Below are positions 43,651 through 51,304 of a stretch of 64,000 bases of DNA, one piece after another. A program made the position numbers and the translations under genes. Source of the DNA: Candidatus Onthovicinus excrementipullorum. GTDB taxonomy: Bacteria > Bacillota > Clostridia > Oscillospirales > Acutalibacteraceae. Position 1 is the stretch's first letter. The number at the start of each line of letters is the position of its first letter. Location of the stretch: positions 186,001-250,000 of the forward strand of contig DVHG01000010.1 in the NCBI GenBank assembly GCA_018712345.1, in the 5' to 3' direction. The notes beneath the pieces were generated by a model. That model had not been told where the DNA came from, made no database searches, and saw only the letters and a program-made list of their open reading frames with translations.

Positions 43651-44350
43651 ACAACCACCGGCTTGGCCGGTGGAGAGAGAAAAAGCGATAGCGACGATTG
43701 AAGAAAAAAAGACCTCCTTTGTATAATAAAGGCGGGTAACGCCAACCGCACAGAAAACAAAGGAGGTCGGACCGAATGGACGAGCAAAGTTTATCACATA
43801 CGAAATGGAAGTGTCAATACCACATAGTAATCATACCCAAGTATCGTCGGAAGGTGATATATGGGAAGTTACGATCAGACATAGGGAAAATCCTGAGGAG
43901 GCTATGTGAGTATAAACACGTAGAAATCATAGAAGCCCATGCAATGCCGGATCATATGCATATGTTGTTATCCATACCGCCAAAATTGAGCGTAGGTGAG
44001 TTCATGGGGTATTTGAAAGGTAAAAGCACACTGATGATATTTGAGAGGCATGCAAACTTAAAGTACAAATATGGACGAAGAGTATTCTGGGCAAAGGGAT
44101 ACTATGTAAGTACAGTAGGAGGGAACAAAAAAGCGATCCAGAAATATATCCAAGAACAGGAGAGAGAAGACCAGATTATGGATCAGTTGAGCTTCAAAGA
44201 GTATGAAGATCCCTTCACAGATTTAGAAGACATGTAAAAAAGAAACGCCAAAGTGCGGTTGGCGTTTCTCATTGTGCGCCTTTAGGCGCTGCTGGTATTA
44301 TGCCCTTTTAGCGCCTATTCTTCATACCACGTCCTTTGGGCGTGGTAGTG
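43651..44350 (+). mobile_element. IS200/IS605-family insertion sequence
   Basis: A single-transposase element of about 0.7 kb. Its left end has the subterminal hairpin CCACCGGC-TTG-GCCGGTGG (43655-43673). Its right end has TACCACG..CGTGGTA (44325-44347). There are no terminal inverted repeats of the usual kind. A 13-base sequence, ACGCCAACCGCAC (43739-43751), just before the transposase recurs as its complement after the gene (44253-44265), inside a GAAACGCCAA hairpin. The exact cleavage positions are not known. No TnpB gene is present. Confidence 0.85.
43776..44237 (+). CDS. tnpA: IS200/IS605 transposase TnpA (Y1, HUH type)
   Basis: A 153-residue single-strand transposase. It shows KWKCQYHIVIIPKYRRK, the HUH metal motif in MPDHMHMLL, and a late helix KKAIQKYIQEQEREDQ carrying the likely catalytic Tyr. 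Its length is normal and there is no frameshift, so it may be active. AAAGGAGGT precedes the ATG. Codons are more A-rich (aaa, ata, gta) than in neighbouring genes, a sign of transfer. Confidence 0.92.
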   Translation: MDEQSLSHTKWKCQYHIVIIPKYRRKVIYGKLRSDIGKILRRLCEYKHVEIIEAHAMPDHMHMLLSIPPKLSVGEFMGYLKGKSTLMIFERHANLKYKYGRRVFWAKGYYVSTVGGNKKAIQKYIQEQEREDQIMDQLSFKEYEDPFTDLEDM

Positions 44351-44367
44351 ATGAAAAACACACTGCA

Positions 44368-45762
44368 TTACCGTTTGAGTTTTGAAGTGCCATTCAGCCC
44401 CCAGAGCGGAAACGGCGGACTGGCGATTGGTTTGGCCGCGATCGACATCAGCAGGGTCGGGTTATCATCCGCCGCGATCCGATTGGAGCTCAGTGCACCG
44501 CAGGTACGGCACCGGTGGATGATGGCCCACTCGCCGTTCTTGCGTACCCACACGCCGATTGGATCCATGATCCCGCCGCAGAGTGAAGCGCGGTCGCCGG
44601 GCCGGTGATCCACATGCAGGCTGCACAGGCAGTGTGGGCAGTGGTTGCGATGAGCAGTCCCCGCTGCCTCCGGATATACCGGAGCGCCGCACGCCTTGCA
44701 GGTAAAGCTCTCTGTGCAGGGAGTGTGGCGGTAATCGGGCCGCTCCTGTGCCCGGCGGGACAGAGCGATCTCCCGGTTCCTCCTGCGCTTCTGGCGGAGG
44801 TAGTCCGCCTTGTCGGCGGTGAAATCGCTCTCTGCCCGCAGCTTCTGATAGCTCTCCCACCGCTCCGGCGCCAGCTGGCCGTTTTGGATGGCCGCGGCGA
44901 CGGCACAGCCTGGTTCGCCCTGATGGCGGCAGTCACTGAATTTACATTGTCCCAGGTATTGTTCCACATCGGCAAAGTTCTTTTCAAGGCCCGTATCTGC
45001 TTCCCACAGGCCCAATTCGCGCATGCCGGGTGTATCGATAATCATTACACCGCCCTGAGTGCGGAACAGATGGCGTGCGGTTGTGGTGTGGCGGCCGCGG
45101 CCGTCCCTTTTCCGGATGGCTCCGGTCCGTGCCAGTTCGGCGCCGGCGAGACGGTTGATCAGCGTGGACTTCCCCACGCCGGAGGAGCCCAGGAGGACGA
45201 TCGTTCTGCCCGGTTTTAAATAGCGCTCCAGCTGATCGAGTCCCTGCCCGGTGCGGGCGCTGACGGCGAATACGCCGACCCCTGTTGCCACGCGTTCCGC
45301 CGCGCGAATGAATGGGGAGCAGTCGTCCGCTTTGTCCGCCTTGGTCAGCAGGACTGCCGGTACGGCTCCGGACTGCCAGGCCATGGTCAGATAGCGCTCC
45401 AGGCGGCTCTCGTTAAAGTCGTGCCCCAGCGCCTGAAGGATAAAGACGTAGTCAAAATTCGCCGCCACGGCCTGCTCCCGCTTTCCGTCCGGATCGCGGC
45501 GTGTGAAACAGGTGCGGCGCGGCAGAGTCTTTAAAATGCGGCTTTCACCGTTCTCCACCCAGTCGATCTGCACAAAGTCACCCACCGTCGGGATCACGGC
45601 GCCGTCGCGGTAGCATCCGGCCTTTAATCGCGCAGTTCCCGTGCCCGCATCGCACACGATCTCAAATAGTCCGCGGTGCACGGCTGTGATCCGTGCCGGG
45701 ATGCCGGTGCTATCGCTTTCGGACATAGTGGTTGGTTGGAATCCATATTCTGCTAAATTCAT
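44368..45762 (-). CDS. rsgA: RsgA-type ribosome-dependent GTPase fused to an RNHCP zinc domain
   Basis: A 464-residue protein. An N-terminal OB domain (about 20-75) precedes a circularly permuted GTPase: LLTKAD (G4), FAVSARTG (G5), LLGSSGVGKST (G1) and DTPGM (G3). A zinc-finger helix domain follows (CKFSDCRHQGEPGC). Residues about 355-455 form an RNHCP domain with CKACG, HRNHCPHCLCSLHVD, PGDRASLCGG, HRCRTCG and DDNPTLLM. RsgA helps late 30S maturation; RNHCP binds zinc and is of unknown role. The ATG follows GGAGGT. The start MNLAEYGF is typical of the second RsgA type. A long attenuator-like leader lies upstream; the IS element is 18 bases downstream. Confidence 0.9.
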   Translation of the reverse strand: MNLAEYGFQPTTMSESDSTGIPARITAVHRGLFEIVCDAGTGTARLKAGCYRDGAVIPTVGDFVQIDWVENGESRILKTLPRRTCFTRRDPDGKREQAVAANFDYVFILQALGHDFNESRLERYLTMAWQSGAVPAVLLTKADKADDCSPFIRAAERVATGVGVFAVSARTGQGLDQLERYLKPGRTIVLLGSSGVGKSTLINRLAGAELARTGAIRKRDGRGRHTTTARHLFRTQGGVMIIDTPGMRELGLWEADTGLEKNFADVEQYLGQCKFSDCRHQGEPGCAVAAAIQNGQLAPERWESYQKLRAESDFTADKADYLRQKRRRNREIALSRRAQERPDYRHTPCTESFTCKACGAPVYPEAAGTAHRNHCPHCLCSLHVDHRPGDRASLCGGIMDPIGVWVRKNGEWAIIHRCRTCGALSSNRIAADDNPTLLMSIAAKPIASPPFPLWGLNGTSKLKR

Positions 45763-45857
45763 GATTGTTTACCTCCAAAAAGTTAGAAAAAAGCAAGTTC
45801 GTGATCATTGTTATCAGTCTCCTTTCTCAAAATCGGCTTTTCTCCCAAAGGTATAAA

Positions 45858-45901
45858 AATCCCGCGGAAACAGAACCTGACCGTCTGTCTCCGCGGGGAT
45901 T
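45858..45901 (-). terminator. Second leader terminator upstream of rsgA
   Basis: AATCCCCGCGGA and TCCGCGGGATT (minus strand) form a stem of about 11 pairs with a 21-base loop, followed by TTTTATACC. Confidence 0.7.
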
Positions 45902-45929
45902 CGGCAGTCGATTTGCGAAAAATGGGCGC

Positions 45930-45953
45930 AAAAAAAGACACGCCAAACGTGTC
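45930..45953 (-). terminator. First leader terminator upstream of rsgA
   Basis: GACACG and CGTGTC (minus strand) with a 5-base loop, followed by TTTTTTT: a canonical intrinsic terminator about 170 bases before the rsgA start. Confidence 0.85.
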
Positions 45954-46068
45954 CTGCAGGATGCACCGCAAACCGAATGCATGACAGTATTCACGTAAGG
46001 TTCATTTACCGGAACAGACTCGGGACCGGATGAGTATCACGGCCGGTTCTGTTCCCGCAGTATTCAGT

Positions 46069-46101
46069 TCAGGAGAAGATCGCCTTAACCATTACCGACA
46101 T
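46069..46101 (-). CDS. Putative 10-residue leader peptide of rsgA
   Basis: ATG 46101 opens the frame MSVMVKAIFS and stop. AAGGGAG lies 8 bases upstream. A longer in-frame start at 46119 (16 residues) has no clear ribosome site. The stop is directly followed by the leader hairpins. The peptide has no recognised relatives; its role would be to place a ribosome in the leader. Confidence 0.5.
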   Translation of the reverse strand: MSVMVKAIFS

Positions 46102-46151
46102 GCACTTCACTCCCTTCATGTAGATCCGTCGGAGACGGGCGAGATAAATCT

Positions 46152-46181
46152 ATTATATACAGAAGTTGGGGGGAAAATCAA
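46152..46181 (-). promoter_or_regulatory. Promoter of the rsgA leader
   Basis: On the minus strand TTGATT (46181-46176) and TATAAT (46157-46152) are 18 bases apart, about 50 bases before the leader ORF. Confidence 0.7.
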
Positions 46182-46247
46182 GGGGGTTATCCGAGTTTCA
46201 GGAAAATATTGCTGGGCCGGAAATGTCTGGAGATTTGGGCAATATTG

Positions 46248-46300
46248 TGCTATAATTTGGCGTGATTCTGCAATTTTATGCACCGGATTTGCGCTATAAT
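46248..46300 (+). promoter_or_regulatory. Probable promoters of the MFS gene
   Basis: Two similar -10 elements occur: TGC-TATAAT with its TATAAT at 46251-46256 (extended -10), and TATAAT at 46295-46300 in the context TTGCGCTATAAT. No good -35 was found for either. Confidence 0.45.
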
Positions 46301-46333
46301 GCTGTCTGTGTACGGATAGAACGGGGGAAAACC

Positions 46334-47533
46334 ATGAGACAGAATTTCAAGACGACCATGATCGCCTGCTTTACGGGATACGTTGTACAGGCAATCATTA
46401 ATAATTTTGTTCCGTTGCTGTTTATCACACTGCAAAATTCGTATGACATTCCACTGAGTAAAATCACCATGCTCGTTACCATCAATTTTGCCGTGCAGCT
46501 GATCGTCGACATGATTGCTGCCGTGTTTGTGGATAAGATCGGGTACCGGATTTCCATCGTCCTGGCGCATATCTTCTCCGCGGGCGGACTCATCCTGCTG
46601 ACTGTACTGCCGGATCTGCTGCCCGACGCGTTCACCGGGATTTTGATCTCCGTCATCGTTTACGCAATTGGCGGCGGGTTGATCGAGGTGCTCATCAGCC
46701 CGATCATGGAGAGCTGCCCTACGGAGAATAAGGAATCCGCCATGAGCCTGCTCCACTCGTTTTACTGCTGGGGCCATGTCGGCGTTGTCCTGATCTCCAC
46801 CGTGTTTTTCGGCCTCGTGGGGATCGAAAACTGGCGGATCCTGGCGTGCGTCTGGGCGGTGATCCCCGTGGTCAATGCCGTTGTATTCATCAAGACACCC
46901 ATGGCGCCGCTGATCGCGGAGGGCGAGAAGGGGATGCCTGTCCGGGAGCTGTTCCGGAATAAGACGTTCTGGTTTCTGATGCTGCTGATGCTCTGCGCGG
47001 GCGCCAGCGAGCAGTCGGTGAGCCAGTGGGCCTCCACCTTTGCGGAGAGCGGGCTGGGCGTGAGCAAGGCCGTGGGCGATTTGGCCGGGCCGATGGCGTT
47101 TGCAGTGCTGATGGGCAGTGCGCGCGCTTTTTATGGAAAATACGGAGAAAAGATCAACCTCGACCGGTTCATGATCGGGAGCGGGCTGCTGTGCGTATTT
47201 TCCTATCTGCTGATCAGTCTGGTTCCGTCCCCCGTGTTCAGCCTGATCGGCTGCGCGCTCTGCGGCCTGTCGGTAGGGATCATGTGGCCCGGCAGCTTCA
47301 GTAAGGCCGCCGCATCCATCCGCACGGGCGGCACAGCCATGTTTGCCATGCTTGCCCTCGCGGGGGATCTTGGCTGCTCGGGCGGGCCGACACTCGTGGG
47401 TTTGGTGTCCAGTGCGGCGGGCAATAATTTGAAGATCGGTATCCTTGCAGCTGTCGTATTCCCCATCCTCCCCGTGGTCGGTCTGCTGGTGCAGCGCCGG
47501 AGCCGGGAAAAGCATCTTTGCACCGGAAAATGA
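46334..47533 (+). CDS. MFS transporter
   Basis: A 399-residue, 12-segment transporter of the FucP/sugar-transporter-like branch. N-terminal GYVVQAIINNFVPLLFITLQ and the loop MESCPTENKESAMSLLHSFYCWGHVGV are characteristic of small MFS proteins in Firmicutes; the C-half contains CGLSVGIMWPGSFSKAA. The substrate is unknown. ATG 46334 follows GGGGGA. The next gene begins 10 bases after the stop, so the pair is probably cotranscribed. Confidence 0.85.
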   Translation: MRQNFKTTMIACFTGYVVQAIINNFVPLLFITLQNSYDIPLSKITMLVTINFAVQLIVDMIAAVFVDKIGYRISIVLAHIFSAGGLILLTVLPDLLPDAFTGILISVIVYAIGGGLIEVLISPIMESCPTENKESAMSLLHSFYCWGHVGVVLISTVFFGLVGIENWRILACVWAVIPVVNAVVFIKTPMAPLIAEGEKGMPVRELFRNKTFWFLMLLMLCAGASEQSVSQWASTFAESGLGVSKAVGDLAGPMAFAVLMGSARAFYGKYGEKINLDRFMIGSGLLCVFSYLLISLVPSPVFSLIGCALCGLSVGIMWPGSFSKAAASIRTGGTAMFAMLALAGDLGCSGGPTLVGLVSSAAGNNLKIGILAAVVFPILPVVGLLVQRRSREKHLCTGK

Positions 47534-47543
47534 GGTAAAATTA

Positions 47544-48017
47544 ATGGATCTTTTAAAGGTCAGAGACCATCGCGAGATGGCGGATCAGGCGGCGGTGTGG
47601 TTCCATTCCAAATGGGGCATACCGGCCGGAGCCTACGCGGAGAGCATGGCGGCGTGCCTGAAAAATCAAAAGGGCGTTCCCCAGTGGTATCTTGTCATGG
47701 AGAACGATAAAATTATTGGCGGAGCCGGCGTGATCGAAAATGATTTTCACGACCGTAAAGATCTCACGCCGAATGTGTGCGCCCTGTACGTTGAGGAGGA
47801 ATACCGGGGCAGGGGTATCGCGGGCGGTCTGCTAAAGGTTATTTGCGCGGATATGGATGATATGGGGGTAGATCCCCTGTATCTGATTACCGAGCACACC
47901 TCGTTTTACGAGCGGTACGGCTGGGAATTCCTGTGCATGGTTCAGGGGGACGGGGAACCCGGGATGACACGAATGTATATCCATAAAAATAAAACAGCTC
48001 AGGCGGAGGAGGAATAA
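47544..48017 (+). CDS. GNAT-family N-acetyltransferase
   Basis: A 157-residue protein with the acetyl-CoA site VEEEYRGRGIAGGLL (residues about 92-106; R/QxxGxG/A) and a late TSFYERYGWEF motif of GNAT enzymes. The acceptor is unknown. ATG 47544 follows TGAGG by 8 bases; it sits between the MFS gene and a DUF1648 gene. Confidence 0.87.
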   Translation: MDLLKVRDHREMADQAAVWFHSKWGIPAGAYAESMAACLKNQKGVPQWYLVMENDKIIGGAGVIENDFHDRKDLTPNVCALYVEEEYRGRGIAGGLLKVICADMDDMGVDPLYLITEHTSFYERYGWEFLCMVQGDGEPGMTRMYIHKNKTAQAEEE

Positions 48018-48018
48018 T

Positions 48019-48405
48019 ATGAAACGGCCTGCACTGTCTGTCCTCCCGTGGAGAAGGGCGCCCTATGGCATCGCAATCTTCAGCTTCCTGCTGGCGTTGA
48101 GCTTTTGCATCGCTTTCTTCGAATTCGCGCAGATTCTGCCCGAAACCGTCCCAATCCACTGGTCGGAGCGGGGAGGCTTTGATAAGTGGACGCCCACATC
48201 CGGGCTGTATCCGCTGGCGTTGATCCCGCTGGGGTACAGCGCGTTTGCGCTGCCGAGCTCAATCTTGCTGATCCGCAGGGATCTGAATGGGTTTGCCTAT
48301 CTGATCAGCGGTATTTCCCTCTTTCTGACCTGTGCGATGGCGCTGTTTCTGACCTGTGTGATGATGCTGGTGGCGGCCGTTATGATGAATCCTGTGGCGG
48401 CGTGA
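48019..48405 (+). CDS. DUF1648-type membrane protein
   Basis: A 128-residue protein with three membrane segments. After the first helix stands LPETVPIHWSERGGFDKWTP, the DUF1648 signature (LPxxxPxHW/F..G..D.W) also seen in SdpI-like immunity proteins. It begins 1 base after the acetyltransferase stop, behind GGAGGAGG. A role in immunity or envelope stress is possible but not shown. Confidence 0.75.
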   Translation: MKRPALSVLPWRRAPYGIAIFSFLLALSFCIAFFEFAQILPETVPIHWSERGGFDKWTPTSGLYPLALIPLGYSAFALPSSILLIRRDLNGFAYLISGISLFLTCAMALFLTCVMMLVAAVMMNPVAA

Positions 48406-48470
48406 GAGGGGGAGCGGAAGAGCCGTTTGGCACACACGCGAGCCCTTCCCGGAGATTTTGCTAAGAACAC

Positions 48471-48498
48471 TTGAAATATAAATGGAACGTGCTATAAT
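48471..48498 (+). promoter_or_regulatory. Promoter of the TIGR04076-like gene
   Basis: TTGAAA (48471-48476) and TATAAT (48493-48498) are 16 bases apart, with an extended TGC. Confidence 0.7.
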
Positions 48499-48525
48499 GG
48501 GGTAAAATCAGGAGAGGGGTACAGG

Positions 48526-48873
48526 ATGAAAAAGTGGTATGATGAGGAGTACGAATTCCAGATCGAGGTGACAGGCTTTCTCCGCGGCGATCACACGGAG
48601 CGGTATTGCCGCAACGGCGAGGAGATCGGAGACAAGTACACCTGTACCTACGGCTGCCCCGTCAATCAGGACGGTCACGGGATCTGCTCCAAAACCATGA
48701 TGATGCTTTTTCCGCTCATGGAGGCCGTGCGCAGCGGCGGAGATCTCGGAAATCTCGGCGGTACGGATGCGTATACGAAGGATATTGTCTGCCCGGATGG
48801 CTGCGTGATGTTCCGGTTGACGGCCAAAAAGCGAGGAGACTGGAATTTTCACAAGGGGAAGTTTTGGGATTGA
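48526..48873 (+). CDS. Small conserved protein, TIGR04076-like
   Basis: A 115-residue soluble protein with five cysteines (RYCRNG, CTYGCP, GICSK, CPDGCVMFRL). The N-terminal strand, a Cys-containing turn, a helix with LFPLMEAVRSGGDL and the final CPDGCVMFRL strand match the TIGR04076 pattern of small cysteine proteins of unknown function. AGGAGAGGGG precedes the ATG. It is a single gene between its own promoter and a terminator. Confidence 0.6.
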   Translation: MKKWYDEEYEFQIEVTGFLRGDHTERYCRNGEEIGDKYTCTYGCPVNQDGHGICSKTMMMLFPLMEAVRSGGDLGNLGGTDAYTKDIVCPDGCVMFRLTAKKRGDWNFHKGKFWD

Positions 48874-48891
48874 TCCCGCATCGATTAAACT

Positions 48892-48937
48892 AAAAAGGGC
48901 TATGCACGCGGCTTGTCCCGTCTGCATAGCCCTTTTT
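48892..48937. terminator. Bidirectional intrinsic terminator
   Basis: AAAAAGGGCTATGCA and TGCATAGCCCTTTTT form a 15-base-pair stem. It overlaps the stop codon of the HxlR gene by two bases. Confidence 0.9.
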
Positions 48938-49268
48938 ATAGCCTGTTTTTATCTCCCCATTCGCACATCCCGTCTAAAATAGGGATCAGGGATTTCCCTC
49001 TCTCTGTCAGACTGTACTCCACTTTGGGCGGAATCTGCGGATATTCTTCCCGGTGTACCAGCTGATCGGCTTCCAATTCCTTTAATGTGGAGCTGAGCGT
49101 CTTATAGGAAATTCCGCCGATATATTTTTTCATCTCATTAAAACGGACCACCCCGAACTCCATTAGGGTGTAGAGGATGGTCATCTTGTATTTTCCGTTG
49201 ATCAGTGACAGCGTATAGCTGAAGCCGGTCGCCCCGAGGCATTCGCTGGAGATGCAGCGTTCGCTCAT
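48936..49268 (-). CDS. HxlR-family transcriptional regulator
   Basis: A 110-residue winged-helix protein: GKYKMTILYTLMEFGVVRFNEMKKYIGGISYKTLSSTLKELEADQLVHREEYPQIPPKVEYSLTERGKSLIPIL is the HxlR signature. A Cys in the N-terminus (SERCISSEC) fits redox or electrophile sensing as in HypR/YodB relatives. It diverges from two flavodoxin-like reductase genes, probably its targets. AAAGGAG precedes the ATG. Confidence 0.92.
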   Translation of the reverse strand: MSERCISSECLGATGFSYTLSLINGKYKMTILYTLMEFGVVRFNEMKKYIGGISYKTLSSTLKELEADQLVHREEYPQIPPKVEYSLTERGKSLIPILDGMCEWGDKNRL

Positions 49269-49283
49269 CTTACACTCTCCTTT

Positions 49284-49346
49284 AGGTAAGTATCATACCT
49301 GAATGTGCGTACTTGCTTTTTACCCTATTCTTGATATGATTATAGT
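49284..49346 (+). promoter_or_regulatory. HxlR operator and promoter of the flavoprotein genes
   Basis: AGGTA..TACCT (49284-49300) is a palindrome. GTAAGTA (49286-49292) and TACTTGC (49310-49316) form a wider imperfect inverted repeat of HxlR type. TTTACC (49319-49324) and TATAGT (49341-49346), 16 bases apart, could be the promoter. Confidence 0.5.
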
Positions 49347-49393
49347 ATCAGCGGTGAAAAAAGTCAATCTCGTAGAATTAGGAGGTACTTAAA

Positions 49394-49939
49394 ATGAGTA
49401 AAAAAATTGTAGTCATTACAGGAAGTCCCCGAAAGAACGGCAACAGCTTTGCCATGACGGACGCCTTTATCAAAGCGGCGGAGGCAAAGGGCCATACCGT
49501 CACGCGGTTTGATGCCGCCATGATGAAAATCGGCGGCTGTCACGCCTGTGAAACCTGCTATAAGACCGGCAAGGCCTGCTCCTTTGACGACGACTTCAAC
49601 ACCATTGCCCCGGCCATTCTGGCGGCGGATGCCATTGTATTCACCATGCCGGTGTACTGGTACTCCATTCCGGCACAGATCAAGGGCGTGATTGACCGGA
49701 TCTACTCCCTGGTTGTGGGCGGCAAAGACATTGCCGGCAAGGAATGTGCGCTCATCGCCTGCTGCGAAGAAGAGGACCTGTCCGTACTGGACGGGGTGCG
49801 TATCCCGATGGAGCGCACGGCCGCCTTAAACAAATGGAAGATGGTGGGCGAGGTGCTGGTCCCCGGCGTGCTGAACGCAGGCGATATCGAGAAGACGGAC
49901 GGCTGCCGGCAGGCGGCGGCACTGGCCGATAAAATCTGA
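49394..49939 (+). CDS. Flavodoxin-like NAD(P)H-dependent FMN reductase
   Basis: A 181-residue protein with the FMN-binding GSPRKNGNSFAMTDAF start, a GGCHACETCYKTGKACSFDDDF cysteine segment typical of iron-sulfur-flavoprotein-like reductases, and the TMPVYWYSIPAQIKGVIDRIYS block. It probably reduces quinones, nitro compounds or disulfides. AGGAGG precedes the ATG. It is divergent from the HxlR gene and followed 18 bases later by a paralogue. Confidence 0.88.
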   Translation: MSKKIVVITGSPRKNGNSFAMTDAFIKAAEAKGHTVTRFDAAMMKIGGCHACETCYKTGKACSFDDDFNTIAPAILAADAIVFTMPVYWYSIPAQIKGVIDRIYSLVVGGKDIAGKECALIACCEEEDLSVLDGVRIPMERTAALNKWKMVGEVLVPGVLNAGDIEKTDGCRQAAALADKI

Positions 49940-49957
49940 GGGAAGGGGTAAAATGGT

Positions 49958-50509
49958 ATGGGCAAAAAAATCGTGATATTGAATGGAAGCCCCCGCAGGA
50001 GTGGAAACACCTCGGCGCTTATCAAGGCGTTTACTGAGGGCGCGGAGAGCGCCGGTCACAGCGTGACGGAGTTTTTCCTGGACAGGATGAATATTCACGG
50101 CTGCAAGGGGTGCTTTGGCGGGCACAGCAGCAGAGAATGCCCCTGTGTTCAAAAGGACGATATGGATCAGATTTATCCGGCCGTAAAAGACAGCGAAGTG
50201 ATTGTGCTTGCCTCACCGCTGTACTACTGGAATTTGAGCGGACAGCTCCGGACAGCCGTTGACCGGCTGTTTGCCCTGGAGGAGGGAGACGGCAACCTGC
50301 TCCGGGGGCATGGCCGGGCGTCCGCCCTGTTGATGGCGGCGGAGGGCCATGGCTTTGACGATGTGCTTCTCTATTACGATCACCTGATGGAGCATCTGAA
50401 GTGGGAGAATCTCGGTCATGTCCTCGCCGGCGGGAACGGCGATGTGGGCGATATCAAGGGAAAGCCCGAACTGCAACAGGCCTATGATCTCGGGAAGTCC
50501 ATTCAATAA
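49958..50509 (+). CDS. Flavodoxin-like NAD(P)H-dependent FMN reductase (paralogue)
   Basis: A 183-residue relative of the preceding protein: LNGSPRRSGNTSALIKAF, HGCKGCFGGHSSRECPCVQKDDM and ASPLYYWNLSGQLRTAVDRLFAL. The Cys segment differs, so the two may serve different substrates. GGAAGGGG lies before the ATG. Cotranscribed with the upstream gene. Confidence 0.88.
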   Translation: MGKKIVILNGSPRRSGNTSALIKAFTEGAESAGHSVTEFFLDRMNIHGCKGCFGGHSSRECPCVQKDDMDQIYPAVKDSEVIVLASPLYYWNLSGQLRTAVDRLFALEEGDGNLLRGHGRASALLMAAEGHGFDDVLLYYDHLMEHLKWENLGHVLAGGNGDVGDIKGKPELQQAYDLGKSIQ

Positions 50510-50519
50510 GGAATAAATC

Positions 50520-50552
50520 AGGAACCCGCAGGGCATTGCCCTGCGGGTTCCT
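50520..50552. terminator. Bidirectional terminator with 15-base-pair perfect stem
   Basis: AGGAACCCGCAGGGC and its exact complement around ATT, between convergent genes. Confidence 0.85.
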
Positions 50553-50598
50553 GATCTGTAAGTTTGTTTTGTGTATTGTCACAGGGGTAAAACGGCTT

Positions 50599-51102
50599 TT
50601 ACTTTTTCATATACGCCTTTTCGATCTCCGCAATATAGGCGCGGTGGTAATCCTTAGCCGGGTACCAGCGCCCGTCAATGGCCTTATCGGTGAACATATC
50701 GGGCGTGATATCGAACTCCGCCATCTTCCGGCAGATCACAAAGGAGTGCGCCTGCTCGATGTACGGCACGCCGTCGATGAATCCCGCGGTCAGCCCCGTC
50801 TCGGCGGATTTGTCGATCTCCCGCCCGGACTTGCTGCCGCATACGCCGAGCTCCTTTTTGAATCCGCCGTCAAAATTGGAAATGGTGAAGCGCTCGTTGG
50901 CATCCACAAATACCTTGGTGTACCGCTGCGGGCGGATGAAGACGAACGCCGCATCCTTGCCCCACATCTCGCCCATGGCGCCCCAGCTGACTGTCATGGT
51001 GTTCCACTTTTCCGGGGTTCCGGCGGTGACGAGCGCCCAGTCATCGGCGATATATTTGAACACATTCTTGAGTTCACGTGCGTTGACTTCCTGAAATTCC
51101 AT
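50599..51102 (-). CDS. Flavin reductase-like (FMN-binding split barrel) protein
   Basis: A 167-residue protein. WALVTAGTPEKWNTMTVSWGAMGEMWGKDAAFVFIRPQRYT and FTISNFDGGFKKELGVCGSKSGREIDK fit the flavin-reductase-like split barrel. ATG 51102 follows TTGGAGG; the open frame to 51135 has no ribosome site. It stands alone, convergent with the flavodoxin genes; with them it suggests a redox-defence neighbourhood. Confidence 0.85.
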   Translation of the reverse strand: MEFQEVNARELKNVFKYIADDWALVTAGTPEKWNTMTVSWGAMGEMWGKDAAFVFIRPQRYTKVFVDANERFTISNFDGGFKKELGVCGSKSGREIDKSAETGLTAGFIDGVPYIEQAHSFVICRKMAEFDITPDMFTDKAIDGRWYPAKDYHRAYIAEIEKAYMKK

Positions 51103-51304
51103 AAAAAAACCTCCAAAACGCTTGAATTTATGCATCTATACACCCATTATACGCCGGCGTAGAGCAAGATAAAAGCCTTTTTGGTGCTTTTTCTTAAAAA
51201 AACCGGCCTTTTTTTACGCCGGAGACCAAAAAAGTAAATGGATTTGTTTAAAAAAGAGCGGCGGGGGAGTGGAATCCTGTGGAAGATGACAAAAATACAT
51301 AAAT

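Larger units (their letters stand above)
45763..46145 (-). promoter_or_regulatory. Long leader of rsgA with upstream ORF and tandem terminators
   Basis: About 380 bases between promoter and start codon. In minus-strand order it holds a short ORF, then a GGAACAGA/TCTGTTCC hairpin with inner ACCGG/CCGGT, then an ATGCA..TGCAT hairpin, then two terminators, then 95 bases to the ribosome site. No similarity to a T-box, M-box or other riboswitch known to me was seen. It resembles ribosome-controlled attenuators of translation-stress genes. Confidence 0.65.

Noticed and set aside
45763-46145. T-box or M-box as explanation of the rsgA leader
   Set aside because: No T-box core motif and no M-box conserved loops were seen. 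The short ORF and tandem terminators fit ribosome-controlled attenuation better.
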